Source: Psychrobacter sp. (GTDB lineage: Bacteria; Pseudomonadota; Gammaproteobacteria; Pseudomonadales; Moraxellaceae). From it: a DNA stretch of 64,000 nt. The stretch is taken from assembly GCF_030454045.1 (NCBI RefSeq), contig NZ_JAKDJE010000001.1, forward strand, positions 1 through 64,000. The letters run 5' to 3'. The translations under genes and the position numbers were made by a program. The notes beneath the pieces are model-generated. The model did not search any database. It had not been told where the DNA came from and was given only the letters and a program-made list of their open reading frames with translations. Of the stretch, positions 37,823 through 48,578 are shown one piece after another (the first letter of the stretch is position 1; every line of letters begins with the position of its first letter).

Positions 37823-38215
37823 AAACTTAACTACTTATATAAATTAAACGTAATATGGGGCTTTGGCGGCTGTCATTTTGGCACAGTAGCGTTCTGTTTA
37901 TTGAGAGTAAAAGTGGGATGATTCAATGTAAAAACAGACGGCTAAAAGTGCTCAAAAAGTATGTTTTAGCAAAGCAATGAACACACGTAACAGAGAAAAC
38001 CCAACCTGTGTCATTCTGTTTCAATTTATTGTGCTAATCGTAATTGTTGAACAATTTAACCAGCCTGTCTCTGTCAAGCCTGAACAAACATGTTAATATA
38101 ATGGCACATTTTCACCACTTCTAAACGATTCTTTGACCACTGACCCACTTATTATTAGATAAATATGACAGCTGGTGTGTGGTGACAGAATAAATAAAAC
38201 AAGAGAGATAAAATT
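37823..38215. other. Divergent intergenic region (rluA / trxA)
   Basis: About 390 bases. A TATAAT at 38097-38102, roughly 115 bases before trxA, is the likely -10 of the trxA promoter; its -35 is poorly conserved. Nothing else was seen. Confidence 0.4.
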
Positions 38216-38542
38216 ATGTCAGACCTTATTGTTAACACCACCGACACCAACTTTGACCAAGACGTTCTAGAGTCAGATCTTCCTGTATTGGTAGATTTTT
38301 GGGCAACTTGGTGCGGCCCTTGTAAAGCCATTGCCCCTATTTTAGAAGATTTAGCGACTGAGTACCAAGGCAAAGTTAAGATCGTTAAAGTTGACGTAGA
38401 TAACAACCCACAAGCAGCGAGCCGTTTTGGTATCCGCAACATCCCAACTTTATTTGTCTTCAAAGACGGCGAAAAAGTAGATTCAGTAATGGGTCTACAG
38501 CCAAAAGCTGAATTGGCCAAAGTATTGGACAAGCATTTATAA
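38216..38542 (+). CDS. trxA: Thioredoxin 1
   Basis: 108 residues, exactly the usual size. Active site WCGPC at residues 32-36 in DFWATWCGPCKAI; cis-Pro in IRNIPTLFVFKDG. Reduces disulfides in the cytoplasm. AAGAGAGATAAAATT precedes the ATG. It has its own terminator and is followed by rho, the same order as in E. coli. Confidence 0.97.
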   Translation: MSDLIVNTTDTNFDQDVLESDLPVLVDFWATWCGPCKAIAPILEDLATEYQGKVKIVKVDVDNNPQAASRFGIRNIPTLFVFKDGEKVDSVMGLQPKAELAKVLDKHL

Positions 38543-38598
38543 GCTGAATGTTCTCATTTCAAAGTTTTTTGAATCAATGAGCTAAAGCGCTAAAGAAA

Positions 38599-38629
38599 GC
38601 CATTATCTGATAACGATAATGGCTTTTTT
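38599..38629 (+). terminator. Intrinsic terminator after trxA
   Basis: GCCATTATC, a 7-base loop, GATAATGGC, then TTTTTT. Confidence 0.85.
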
Positions 38630-38681
38630 GCATATTTTTTGTGCAAAAAACTTGATTATACGAATTTTTTGGCAAAATTTA

Positions 38682-38711
38682 TTGACAACGCTATTGTGAA
38701 GACCGTATAGT
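38682..38711 (+). promoter_or_regulatory. Candidate promoter for rho
   Basis: TTGACA (38682-38687), 18 bases, TATAGT (38706-38711). The -35 is consensus. Transcription would start near 38718, leaving a leader of about 350 bases. Confidence 0.65.
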
Positions 38712-39066
38712 CTGCTGACAAGAGAAAACTATCTGTTTTCCTAGTATCTTGTCGCTATTCTCCTCGTGTTTATCAACAAAAACACAATCGTCATTATAAA
38801 CACCATTGCTAAACGAAATGACTAAACGCAATGACTGATATTGAGTTTTTGACGCAGACTCTTATGTAGCCTTTTTTATTCCTAATTCTTATGACCTTGC
38901 ATCCAGCGATAGCAATGCGTCTATAAGCAGACATGCAATACCAGCACTACATAAACCATTGCGCTGTACAAATACCTTCTATCATCATATTACTGTCGTT
39001 TTCTCACTGTCGTGACTTGTGCTGCTAATGGCATCTCTCATCTGATCAATTGCTAATGACCTATCT
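38712..39066 (+). promoter_or_regulatory. Long untranslated leader of rho
   Basis: About 350 bases between the candidate promoter and the rho ATG, with no credible ORF and no recognisable ribosome binding site directly before the start. Long rho leaders with Rho-dependent attenuation are known in enterobacteria; autoregulation here is inference. Confidence 0.45.
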
Positions 39067-40335
39067 ATGAATCTAACTGAATTAAAGAAAAAATCAATCT
39101 CTGAGCTGTTGGCTATTGCCAAGGAAATGGGTCTTGATAACATGGCGCGTAGCCGTAAACAAGACATTATCTTTGCTATCTTAAAAACCCATGCCCGCAA
39201 CGGTGAAGCCATCTATGGTGACGGTGTGCTTGAGGTTCTCCCTGATGGTTTTGGCTTTTTACGCTCATCAGAAGGCTCTTATCTAGCAGGTCCTGATGAC
39301 ATCTATGTCAGCCCTAGTCAAATTCGCCGCTTCAGCTTAAAAACGGGCGACAGTATCGCTGGTACGATTCGCCCACCAAAAGATTCTGAGCGTTATTTTG
39401 CGCTACTAAAAGTTGGTGAAATCAACTTTGATACGCCAGATCGCTCACGTCATAAGCTGATTTTTGAGAACCTAACACCCCTATTCCCTACTGAGCAGCT
39501 AAAGCTTGAGCTTGGTAATGGTACTACTGAAGATCTGACAGGGCGTATCATTGATTTGATCGCACCAATTGGTAAAGGTCAGCGCTCTATTATTGTCGCA
39601 CCGCCAAAAGCGGGTAAAACGATGTTATTGCAATCTATTGCCCAGTCCATCACTCGCAATAATCCTGAATGCTACTTAATCGTCCTGTTGATTGATGAGC
39701 GTCCAGAGGAAGTCACCGAGATGGAGCGTACCGTGCGCGGTGAAGTCGTTGCCTCTACCTTTGATGAGCCACCTCAGCGTCACGTACAAGTGGCTGAGAT
39801 GGTCATCGAAAAAGCCAAACGTCTGGTCGAGCATAAGCAAGATGTGGTGATTTTATTAGACTCAATCACTCGTCTGGCACGTGCCTATAACACCGTTATA
39901 CCATCATCAGGCAAAGTATTGACCGGTGGTTTGGATGCCAATGCGCTTGAGCGTCCAAAGCGTTTCTTTGGTGCTGCGCGTAATGTTGAAGAAGGTGGCA
40001 GTTTGACGATTATTGCCAGTGCGCTGATTGATACTGGTAGTAAGATGGACAGCGTGATCTTTGAGGAATTCAAAGGAACGGGCAACCAAGAAATCACCCT
40101 TGAGCGCGACTTGGCCGAAAAACGTGTCTTCCCTGCAATCAATATCAAAAAATCAGGCACACGCCGCGAAGAGCGCTTGTTGGACGAAGATAAACTACGT
40201 AAAGTCTGGATTTTACGTAAACTGCTGCAGCCGATGGATGGCGTCCAAGCCACTGAATTCTTGTTAGATCGTCTCAAAGAAGCGAAAACCAATGACGAGT
40301 TCTTTGAGCAAATGAAACGCAAATCACAGAACTAA
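39067..40335 (+). CDS. rho: Transcription termination factor Rho
   Basis: 422 residues (E. coli 419). N-terminal helical domain [22 protein letters not shown], cold-shock-like RNA-binding domain ([24 protein letters not shown]), Walker [12 protein letters not shown], Walker [18 protein letters not shown], and Q- and R-loop residues including [20 protein letters not shown]. Hexameric RNA helicase that ends transcription. A terminator follows. Confidence 0.98.
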   Translation: MNLTELKKKSISELLAIAKEMGLDNMARSRKQDIIFAILKTHARNGEAIYGDGVLEVLPDGFGFLRSSEGSYLAGPDDIYVSPSQIRRFSLKTGDSIAGTIRPPKDSERYFALLKVGEINFDTPDRSRHKLIFENLTPLFPTEQLKLELGNGTTEDLTGRIIDLIAPIGKGQRSIIVAPPKAGKTMLLQSIAQSITRNNPECYLIVLLIDERPEEVTEMERTVRGEVVASTFDEPPQRHVQVAEMVIEKAKRLVEHKQDVVILLDSITRLARAYNTVIPSSGKVLTGGLDANALERPKRFFGAARNVEEGGSLTIIASALIDTGSKMDSVIFEEFKGTGNQEITLERDLAEKRVFPAINIKKSGTRREERLLDEDKLRKVWILRKLLQPMDGVQATEFLLDRLKEAKTNDEFFEQMKRKSQN

Positions 40336-40658
40336 TTTACGCATATTTTTTCCAAGCATGCCATTGTTTGCTTGATATAAAGACTGCCGATCGGTGGTCT
40401 TTTTTTATGACTGACGATCAAACTATTCACCGTTTTATATTTTGAATAATAAATTGACTGTCAGGTAGATCGCTATCTTGATGATACAGTGCGGCAACAT
40501 CAATTACATGTCGTTTGCAAAGTTTAGCGTTTTTACTACGACTAACTGTCTACTAACCCACTATTATGACAGACAGTAGAAATACATTTGGAAATATCAT
40601 GGACATTGTTTTTTTAAAGGTATTATATTTCAAACTTGACGAATAAATAGGTGATAAT
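40336..40658. other. Intergenic region after rho
   Basis: About 320 bases holding the rho terminator and the upstream region of the small lipoprotein gene. No other feature was seen. Confidence 0.4.
40380..40407 (+). terminator. Intrinsic terminator after rho
   Basis: AAGACTGCCG, AT, CGGTGGTCTT with one G-T type mismatch, then TTTTT. Confidence 0.8.
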
Positions 40659-40886
40659 ATGAAATTTGCTAAGACGATCGCAATGACAGCAATTACTAGC
40701 TCAGCACTAATCATGACTGGTTGTAATTCATATGGTGGTATGAGCAATACCGCTAAAGGCGCAACAGCAGGTGCCGCAGCTGGCGCACTTATCAGAAGTA
40801 AAGGCGACAGCAAAGACATCGCTCGTGGTGCATTGGCTGGTGCAGCTATTGGCGGCGCTGGTGGTTATGTGCTTGATAACAACTAA
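40659..40886 (+). CDS. Small glycine-zipper lipoprotein (OsmB/17-kDa antigen-like)
   Basis: 75 residues. A lipoprotein signal peptide ends SALIMTGC, giving a lipidated Cys at residue 22. The mature part is a glycine zipper: GATAGAAAGALI and ARGALAGAAIGGAGGYVLD, two helical hairpin-forming segments. Such proteins sit in the outer membrane and are often stress-induced; role here unknown. GTGATA precedes the start. Own terminator. Confidence 0.85.
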   Translation: MKFAKTIAMTAITSSALIMTGCNSYGGMSNTAKGATAGAAAGALIRSKGDSKDIARGALAGAAIGGAGGYVLDNN

Positions 40887-40945
40887 AAACTTCTACACTG
40901 AAATCTCTTCATTATTAAATTGAGTGATATCAACCAGAAGATAAT

Positions 40946-40977
40946 AAAAAAGCCTGCAATTGATTGCAGGCTTTTTT
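40946..40977. terminator. Bidirectional terminator
   Basis: AAAAAAGCCTGCAAT, TG, ATTGCAGGCTTTTTT: a perfect 15-bp inverted repeat between two convergent genes. Confidence 0.9.
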
Positions 40978-41048
40978 ATGTCAAATTTTTGCGTGGTTAT
41001 TGTTGTACTGATAACCCATAGGCGGAGTTGCAAAAAATAATCTTACTT

Positions 41049-41939
41049 TTAAAGCGCACCACTAAAGGTATCGCAAGATTGTACATTACCGCTCTCTAAG
41101 CCCCGAGTGAACCACTCAACACGCTGTTGACTGGTACCATGCGTAAAGTTATCAGGCGCAACCACTCTACCACTCGCCTGTGCCAATCGATCATCGCCGA
41201 TCTGACCGGCAGCATTAATAGCCTCATCAATATCGCCCGCTTCTAAAAACTGTACACGCTCTTGGTTACGCTGCGCCCAAACGCCAGCAAAGCAATCTGC
41301 CTGCAGCTCTTGTAACACTGATAACTTATTGGACTGTGCTTGGGTCACTTGCCGACGGGCTTCATTGACCTGCTGGCTAATACCCAGCAGCGTCTGAACA
41401 TGATGACCCACCTCATGTGCGATAACATAAGCCTGCGCGAAATCACCCGCTTTACCTTGGTTTTCTTGAGTCCCAGAGCCTTGCTGATCCCCTGCGATAC
41501 CCAGATTTTGACGCATCTCCACAAAAAATGATGTGTCTAAATAGACCGTTTGATCGCCTGGACAATAAAAAGGCCCTGTCGCCGCGCTGGCACTACCGCA
41601 CGCCGAATTTACTTGACCATTGAACAGAATTAGCGAGGGCTCTTTATAAGTACTACCCGCTTCATTAAATATCTGATGCCAGACCTCTTCAGTATCCGCC
41701 AGCACGACTTTGACAAACCGAGTATCGCGATCATCGTCGGTTGCAGGTTCGCTAGAGGTCGAGTTGCTCCCGCCACCTGCTACTACTTGACCTGTTTGCA
41801 GCGCTGTCATAGGATTTACCCCAAATACCAACCATAAAATACCTGCGATGATAATACCGCCGATACTGCCCCCTATCATTTTGCCGCCGCCCGTACTAGA
41901 GCGAACATTAGAACTGCCTCGTCTGCCTTGCCATTTCAT
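41049..41939 (-). CDS. ypfJ: YpfJ-family neutral zinc metallopeptidase
   Basis: 296 residues. Begins MKWQGRRGSSNVRSSTGGG, the conserved start of the family, then one membrane helix (IGGSIGGIIIAGILWLVFGV). The zinc-binding HEXXH is in YVIAHEVGHHVQTLLG, followed by QADCFAGVWAQ with the third ligand region, and the C-terminal FTHGTSQQRVEWFTRG. Probably inner-membrane anchored with the peptidase outside the cytoplasm. Physiological target unknown. Confidence 0.92.
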   Translation of the reverse strand: MKWQGRRGSSNVRSSTGGGKMIGGSIGGIIIAGILWLVFGVNPMTALQTGQVVAGGGSNSTSSEPATDDDRDTRFVKVVLADTEEVWHQIFNEAGSTYKEPSLILFNGQVNSACGSASAATGPFYCPGDQTVYLDTSFFVEMRQNLGIAGDQQGSGTQENQGKAGDFAQAYVIAHEVGHHVQTLLGISQQVNEARRQVTQAQSNKLSVLQELQADCFAGVWAQRNQERVQFLEAGDIDEAINAAGQIGDDRLAQASGRVVAPDNFTHGTSQQRVEWFTRGLESGNVQSCDTFSGAL

Positions 41940-42469
41940 AGTTTATTCCTCAAATATACGAGATATAGTCACTCGTATTGTTCATTATTTATGTTGTACA
42001 GTATGCCGCTCAATACGTTGATTGGATTTTCGGTTTGCTCACTCACAAACAACTTTTCTTAATATAAATAGCGCTAATTATCATGGCCTACTTGTTCCAT
42101 ATTAATGGCGTACTTGTACCTCATTAGACGAGACAATCGGCTCTAATTTTACTTAACCAAACACCATGAATACGTTAAATTACAGCCAAAAGTAGGACTG
42201 CATATTGTGCCGTAACAGCCTGATGTTATTGATTATACGTGGATTAATCAGATTTGTTGTATTAAAAATACTATCGAACAGATGAAGTAAAATATTATTT
42301 TAAATATTATTGTTACTTAATTGTACAACCCTATTTCTATTTTCATAGAAAACATATAGAATGCGTGAAAGCTGAGTAGCTGTAACTAAGACTAGTTGGA
42401 TTCTGAGTAAACTTGGAATTCATCCTTTGTTGCTGCTACTGCTCATTTCATTTTTCCGGAGAAAACCTT
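41940..42469. other. 530-base intergenic region before a lipoprotein gene
   Basis: AT-rich, divergent promoters expected for the metallopeptidase and the lipoprotein. No ORF, tRNA or strong hairpin was supported. Confidence 0.4.
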
Positions 42470-42832
42470 ATGAAACTTAAATTACTTGCTCTAGCTGGTA
42501 TCATGACTGCAACTATGGGCCTAACTGCCTGTGACAGCAACAAAGAAAACGCTGCTGAAGATCTATCTGACGCGCAAGAAGAAGTGCAAGACGCACAAGA
42601 AGAGCTAGCTGAAGGCGCTGCTGACGGTGAAGCTATCCCTGCTGATGCTGACGCTGCTGTTGCTGACGCTGAAGCTGACATCGCTGACGCTCAAGTGGCA
42701 ACTGCTACTGACGAAATGGACGCTGAAGTTCCTGTAGACGGTACTACTACTAGCGTTGACGTAGCTAGCGAAACTGATACTGCTGCTGTTGATGCTTCTG
42801 ACGAAGTTGTTGTTGAAGAGCCAGCTCAGTAA
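42470..42832 (+). CDS. Acidic Ala/Asp-rich lipoprotein
   Basis: 120 residues from the ATG at 42470, which has CCGGAG at ideal spacing; the frame upstream to 42413 is not needed. The signal peptide MKLKLLALAGIMTATMGLTAC ends in a good lipobox (LTAC). The mature part is highly acidic with short repeats (LSDAQEEVQDAQEELAEG, then AVADAEADIADA) that should form an acidic coiled helix. No domain recognised. Highly repetitive GCTGA codons suggest a strongly expressed envelope protein. Confidence 0.8.
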   Translation: MKLKLLALAGIMTATMGLTACDSNKENAAEDLSDAQEEVQDAQEELAEGAADGEAIPADADAAVADAEADIADAQVATATDEMDAEVPVDGTTTSVDVASETDTAAVDASDEVVVEEPAQ

Positions 42833-42863
42833 TTTATTGTTCATACAATAAATAAACGGTAAT

Positions 42864-42894
42864 AAAAAAAAGAGAGCATAGGCTCTCTTTTTTT
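42864..42894 (+). terminator. Intrinsic terminator after the acidic lipoprotein gene
   Basis: AGAGAGC, ATAG, GCTCTCT with eight A before and T-run after; could also act on the minus strand. Confidence 0.8.
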
Positions 42895-43069
42895 ATGCCT
42901 GCAATTTATGACAGCTAGTTACCTATAACCATACTTGGTATTTATTGGCTATACAAGATACATGCAGCGCAAGATATAGAGAATCATAATCGCAGTCACG
43001 CGCAAACATGTATCAATAGTTTTACAAGGTTATAGCGAAAGCAAGCAGGCTGTCATATTCAATAACGCA

Positions 43070-43369
43070 TTAAGTATCGAATAAACGCTCATCAACTTTC
43101 TGACGAAATTTTTGTCCTGTCTTGAAAGTCACGACGCGGCGTGCCGATACGGCGACAGGCTCTCCTGTCTTTGGATTGCGGCCTGGACGGCTGTTTTTGT
43201 CTTTAAGCTCAAAGTTGCCAAAGCCTGAAAGCTTGACTTCTTTGCCATCGATCAAGCTATCTGACAGCTCATCAAAAAAGTTCTCCACCAGACAGCGGCC
43301 TTCTTGGCGTGTCAGGTTTAGATGACTCATCAAATGCTCAATCATGTCAGATTTGGTTAAAGTGCTCAC
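43070..43369 (-). CDS. ihfA: Integration host factor subunit alpha
   Basis: 99 residues. HU/IHF fold: [34 protein letters not shown], then the DNA-intercalating arm [13 protein letters not shown] with its Pro. With IhfB it bends DNA for recombination, replication and sigma-54 transcription. It lies downstream of pheS-pheT on the same strand, the usual gammaproteobacterial order, although 235 bases separate it from pheT. Confidence 0.97.
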   Translation of the reverse strand: MSTLTKSDMIEHLMSHLNLTRQEGRCLVENFFDELSDSLIDGKEVKLSGFGNFELKDKNSRPGRNPKTGEPVAVSARRVVTFKTGQKFRQKVDERLFDT

Positions 43370-43604
43370 AGTACGACTCCTATGCTATGTCGTGATGTCG
43401 AATATCATGGTTTAGCGGTATGAGTGCTAAGTCTAATTATTATAAAGGTTTTTTGGCCACTTTTTAACACAGTATGCATTAAAATCCTTTATTAATAACC
43501 ACTTAACTAGTTTTATCAGTAAAAAGCTGTTTTTGCCAATAGCAATGCCCCATAGCATCACTATTGTGGGAGCTATAGAGCATGCGATATTTAGATGTTA
43601 AATA

Positions 43605-46010
43605 TTAGCTGTCACGCAACTGAGATGAGTGTTGATCGGTTAATGCCTGTACAACTTTATCAGTGGCAGTTTTTACGGCGTCATCAGATAGGGTTTGTGT
43701 GGTATCTTGCCAGACGAGCGCAAACGCCAATGAGCGTTGACCTGCTGGTACTTTATCCCCTTGATACACATCAAATAGCCATAGATCTGTCAGCAGATCA
43801 CCTGCCGCAGCTCGCATGGTTGCCGCAAGCGTCTGCACACTGATATCACTGTCTACCAAGATAGCAATATCACGTCGCACTTGCGGGAACTTACTTGGCG
43901 TGGTGATGGCGGTTTGCTCACGGGCAAGCGTGAGTAACGGTGCCAATGACAATTGAGCAACCCATGTCGTAGGCAGATCTAACTGCTTAGCAGTATTTGG
44001 ATGCAGCTGACCCAACCAACCAACGTATATGTCATCGATGTACAGCTCAGCACTTTGCCCTGGATGGAGGAAGCTCAGCGTACTACGCTCATAGCGAATA
44101 CGGGCGCTATCGATTTGCGCGGGTAATAGCTGCTCAATGTCGTGTTTTAGATCATAAAAATCTAGCGCACGGTTTTGATATGCTTGCTCGCTCCATATAT
44201 CGCCCACTGCGACTAAAGCAATGCTTGGGGTTTGTACCAACTCGCTGATACTTTGTCCCACAAAGCTAAGGCCTGTCTCAAAGAAACGCACGCGCGGCTG
44301 CTGACGATTGAGGTTATATTGTACGCAAGGTAGTAGGCTCGATAGTAAGGTACGACGCATCACTGCCAAATCACTAGAAATCGGGTTTGCCAGTGCCAAC
44401 ACTTCCCCTAGTGCTTCATCATCAAGCAATGCTTCTAATTTTGCATCACTAAAGCTAAAGCTGATCGCTTCCATATAGCCATTATCGACCAATGACAGCT
44501 TCATTTCATGGGTCAAGTCTGCGGTATCATCGTAGTCCATACTGACTTGCAAATGCGGCAACACACTTGGGATATTGTCATAGCCGTAGATACGGGCAAT
44601 TTCTTCGATGAGGTCTTCCTTGATACTCATATCAAAGCGATAAGAGGGTGGCGTGCATACCAGTGTATCGCTCTGCTGTGTGACGTCAAAACCGAGCTGG
44701 GTTAAGATACGCACCATCTCTGATGGCGCAATATCAATCCCAATGACATCACGTACTTTTGCGATTGGCAGTGTGATTGGGTCGCGTGCTGGTAAATGCT
44801 CAAGGTGCTCGGCCGTGACTACTTGTCCAGCTTGACCACCTGTGACACTAGTGATCAAATCACAAGCACGTGCCAGAGCAAGTTTTGGCAACTCAAAATC
44901 GACCCCACGCTCGAAACGCTGTGAGGCGTCAGTATGCAGTCCAAAACGGCGTGCGCGTGCAGCAATAGCAAGCTGATTGAAGAAAGCACTTTCTAGCACG
45001 ATATTGGTTGTACTATCGGTGACACTACTACGCTGACCACCCATGATACCAGCCAGTGCCAAGGCACCTTTATCATCGGCAATAACCAATTCATCACCCG
45101 TTAATGTAACGGTTTGCTCGTTGAGCAAAGTAATGGTTTCGTCAGGCTTTGCCAAACGCACCACGATATCACCTTTGATCGTATCAGCATCAAAAGCATG
45201 TAGCGGTTGACCCAGCTCCAAGAGCACATAGTTGGTTACATCGACCAAAAAGCCATGCGAGCGTAGGCCTGATTGAACTAGCGCATCTTGCATCCATTTT
45301 GGTGTCTCAATGCTGCGATCAATATTGCTGATAGACTGTAAAAGATAGCGAGGACACGCCTCAATTGCCTCAACGCTCACCGCTGGGGTTGCACCATTAT
45401 CAGAAGCGACGACATTGTCAGGAATCTCTGGCAATTGTGCAGGTAAGTCATTGATGACTGAAATCTCACGAGCGATACCACGGACGCTAAAGCAATCACC
45501 GCGGTTTGGGGTGATAGAGATATCCAATATTTGATTATCTAGACCTAAATACTCACGGATATCGGTACCAACTGGTGCGTCTTCAGGCAATTCAAGCAGA
45601 CCATCGATATCATCGACCAAATCAATTTCAGAAGCGCCGCATAGCATACCGTTTGAGGCAACACCGCGTAGCTTGCTCTTTTTGATCTTAAAACCTTTCT
45701 TATCATCGCTTGGTAGTATCGCACCAACGGTAGCAACCGGCGCTTTCATCCCGACGGTCACATTGGGCGCACCGCAGACAATTTGTAATGGCTCAGCGTC
45801 ACCAATATTTACTTGCGTGACACGCAGTTTGTCTGCATCTGGATGCGGCTCAACGCTGATGACTTCACCGATGACCACACCGCTAAAAGCACGAGCAACC
45901 GCATAGCGATCATCAATCTCAAGACCTGCCATGGTCAGCTGCTCGGCTAACTGTTCGCTCGTATTTGCGGGGCTTACCCACTGACGTAGCCACTGTTCGC
46001 TAATTTTCAT
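43605..46010 (-). CDS. pheT: Phenylalanine--tRNA ligase beta subunit
   Basis: 801 residues (E. coli 795). N-terminal tRNA-binding EMAP-like domain (VVIGEVISVEPHPDADKLRVTQV), B3/B4 editing domain, B5, the catalytic-like core and a C-terminal ferredoxin-like anticodon-binding domain (PSKFPQVRRDIAILVDSDI). Forms the alpha2-beta2 enzyme with PheS, which lies 82 bases upstream on the same strand. Confidence 0.97.
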   Translation of the reverse strand: MKISEQWLRQWVSPANTSEQLAEQLTMAGLEIDDRYAVARAFSGVVIGEVISVEPHPDADKLRVTQVNIGDAEPLQIVCGAPNVTVGMKAPVATVGAILPSDDKKGFKIKKSKLRGVASNGMLCGASEIDLVDDIDGLLELPEDAPVGTDIREYLGLDNQILDISITPNRGDCFSVRGIAREISVINDLPAQLPEIPDNVVASDNGATPAVSVEAIEACPRYLLQSISNIDRSIETPKWMQDALVQSGLRSHGFLVDVTNYVLLELGQPLHAFDADTIKGDIVVRLAKPDETITLLNEQTVTLTGDELVIADDKGALALAGIMGGQRSSVTDSTTNIVLESAFFNQLAIAARARRFGLHTDASQRFERGVDFELPKLALARACDLITSVTGGQAGQVVTAEHLEHLPARDPITLPIAKVRDVIGIDIAPSEMVRILTQLGFDVTQQSDTLVCTPPSYRFDMSIKEDLIEEIARIYGYDNIPSVLPHLQVSMDYDDTADLTHEMKLSLVDNGYMEAISFSFSDAKLEALLDDEALGEVLALANPISSDLAVMRRTLLSSLLPCVQYNLNRQQPRVRFFETGLSFVGQSISELVQTPSIALVAVGDIWSEQAYQNRALDFYDLKHDIEQLLPAQIDSARIRYERSTLSFLHPGQSAELYIDDIYVGWLGQLHPNTAKQLDLPTTWVAQLSLAPLLTLAREQTAITTPSKFPQVRRDIAILVDSDISVQTLAATMRAAAGDLLTDLWLFDVYQGDKVPAGQRSLAFALVWQDTTQTLSDDAVKTATDKVVQALTDQHSSQLRDS

Positions 46011-46092
46011 AAATATCTCGGATCAGAATTTTATAATAAAGATGTTGGAGTAAAGCTTGGCAAATGCGCTTGTGACATAAACAAGCAGTTCT

Positions 46093-47223
<1,131 letters not shown>

Positions 47224-47332
47224 TTATCTTCATAAAGATAAGTGGTCTAAAAGGCTTGAATATTTAGACAGTTAAAGAGCAGGTGCTGGTATCCACTCAG
47301 ACTAAGTAAATACACCATAATTTAAAATAAAA

Positions 47333-47357
47333 AAAGCCACCGACCAGCGGTAGCTTT
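47333..47357 (-). terminator. Intrinsic terminator between rplT and pheS
   Basis: On the minus strand: AAAGCTACCG, CTGGT, CGGTGGCTTTTTTT (one mismatch). It ends the rpmI-rplT transcript or acts as an attenuator for pheST. Confidence 0.75.
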
Positions 47358-47444
47358 TATTAATATCATACTATTAATCAATATTAGTCCTATCCATTTA
47401 GATCATTGCTTAAAAAAGCATGCTATCTAAAGGACGGTTAATAC

Positions 47445-47801
47445 TTAGGCCAATTCCGCTTTTGCTTTTTCGACCAATGCTGTGAAAGTCGCTGCATCAT
47501 GCATAGCGATGTCTGCTAGAACGCGACGATCGATTGCGATGTTTGCTTTTTTCATGCCATTGATGAAGCGGCTATAGCTCAAGCCGTTTAAGCGTGCACC
47601 AGCATTGATACGTGCGATCCAAAGACGACGGAAAGTACGTTTTTTGTTGCGACGGTCACGATAAGCATACTGACCAGCTTTGGTCACTGCCTGTACCGCT
47701 ACGCGGTAAACACGTGAACGAGCACCGTAGTAGCCTTTTGCGCGCTTTAAGATTTTTTTGTGACGGCGATTTGCCTGTACACCACGTTTTACACGGGCCA
47801 T
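47445..47801 (-). CDS. rplT: 50S ribosomal protein L20
   Basis: 118 residues, standard length. Starts [19 protein letters not shown] and contains [30 protein letters not shown], the typical basic extension that threads into 23S rRNA and is needed for early 50S assembly. Lies 136 bases after rpmI on the same strand. Confidence 0.98.
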   Translation of the reverse strand: MARVKRGVQANRRHKKILKRAKGYYGARSRVYRVAVQAVTKAGQYAYRDRRNKKRTFRRLWIARINAGARLNGLSYSRFINGMKKANIAIDRRVLADIAMHDAATFTALVEKAKAELA

Positions 47802-47937
47802 AATTTACTCCAAGATTTTTTTGATCACTGTTAAGCGAGTGATGATGCTGTTAACTAACAAACATCATTGTCAGATTGCAAAGTCAACTATTATCTCATC
47901 AGATATTTTTCGATCAACAATAGATGACGGTAGGCTA

Positions 47938-48135
47938 TTAGATGTATGGGCACATACGACGAATAGCTGCTTCGTCAGATTTATGCACCAACTTAAGACC
48001 ACGCAACTGGCGAATACGCTTAGGTGATTTCTTGGTCAAAATGTGGCTTTTGAATGCTTGCTTACGTTTAAAACCATTTGCTGTTTTTTTGAAGCGTTTA
48101 GCGGCACCGCTTCTGGTTTTCATCTTAACTTTCAT
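47938..48135 (-). CDS. rpmI: 50S ribosomal protein L35
   Basis: 65 residues, standard length. [21 protein letters not shown] and [18 protein letters not shown] are typical of L35. AGAGGCAAATCATC precedes the ATG. First gene of the rpmI-rplT unit; infC, which is usually directly upstream, is missing here. Confidence 0.97.
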   Translation of the reverse strand: MKVKMKTRSGAAKRFKKTANGFKRKQAFKSHILTKKSPKRIRQLRGLKLVHKSDEAAIRRMCPYI

Positions 48136-48190
48136 GATGATTTGCCTCTTTTTCTGTTTTAGAACCTGGTCGTCAAATAGTTATATTGCA

Positions 48191-48258
48191 TAGTGGTTAT
48201 ATAAATAGCCACTAAACGCCTATCTGCCTTGAGGTGGGAGGCGGTATTTTAGCAGATA
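48191..48258 (-). promoter_or_regulatory. Structured 5' leader of rpmI-rplT, possible L20 autoregulatory site
   Basis: Two inverted repeats upstream of rpmI: TAGTGG (48191-48196) with CCACTA (48209-48214), including inner TTAT/ATAA, and TATCTGC (48221-48227) with GCAGATA (48252-48258). L20 represses its own operon through leader structures in many bacteria; that this leader does so is inference. Confidence 0.4.
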
Positions 48259-48578
48259 GTGCGTTGTTTTGCCAAGTAAAGTTTTGGCTGAGCGTTGGTG
48301 GATCATAAAAACAGACAGCCAGTTTAAATATTACAATAGCGCAACTACTAAAAATCTTATTAAATTGAACAATTTTTATTTAAATATATTGAATGTCAGT
48401 CTAAGCTGTGATTAAGTAAGCAGTAAGGCTATGTCTAATATGAGTGTCGCAAAAATAGCGGTGTTCCTCATATATATTGAGCCTTGCAACTATGCCGCAA
48501 GCCTACAGGATGATAGGGCTGCTAGCCTATCGAATCATAGGCGGCATCATTATTTTTGCCAACACTTTAGGAGATAGT
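48259..48578. other. Divergent intergenic region (rpmI / thioesterase) with leader hairpin
   Basis: Upstream region for both rpmI and the thioesterase. The right part (48491-48556) can fold: ATGCCGC...CCTA pairs with TAGG..CGGCAT, enclosing GATAGG/CCTATC with an 8-base loop. The open frame from 48477 into the thioesterase gene is probably untranslated because AGGAG precedes the GTG at 48579. Confidence 0.4.
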
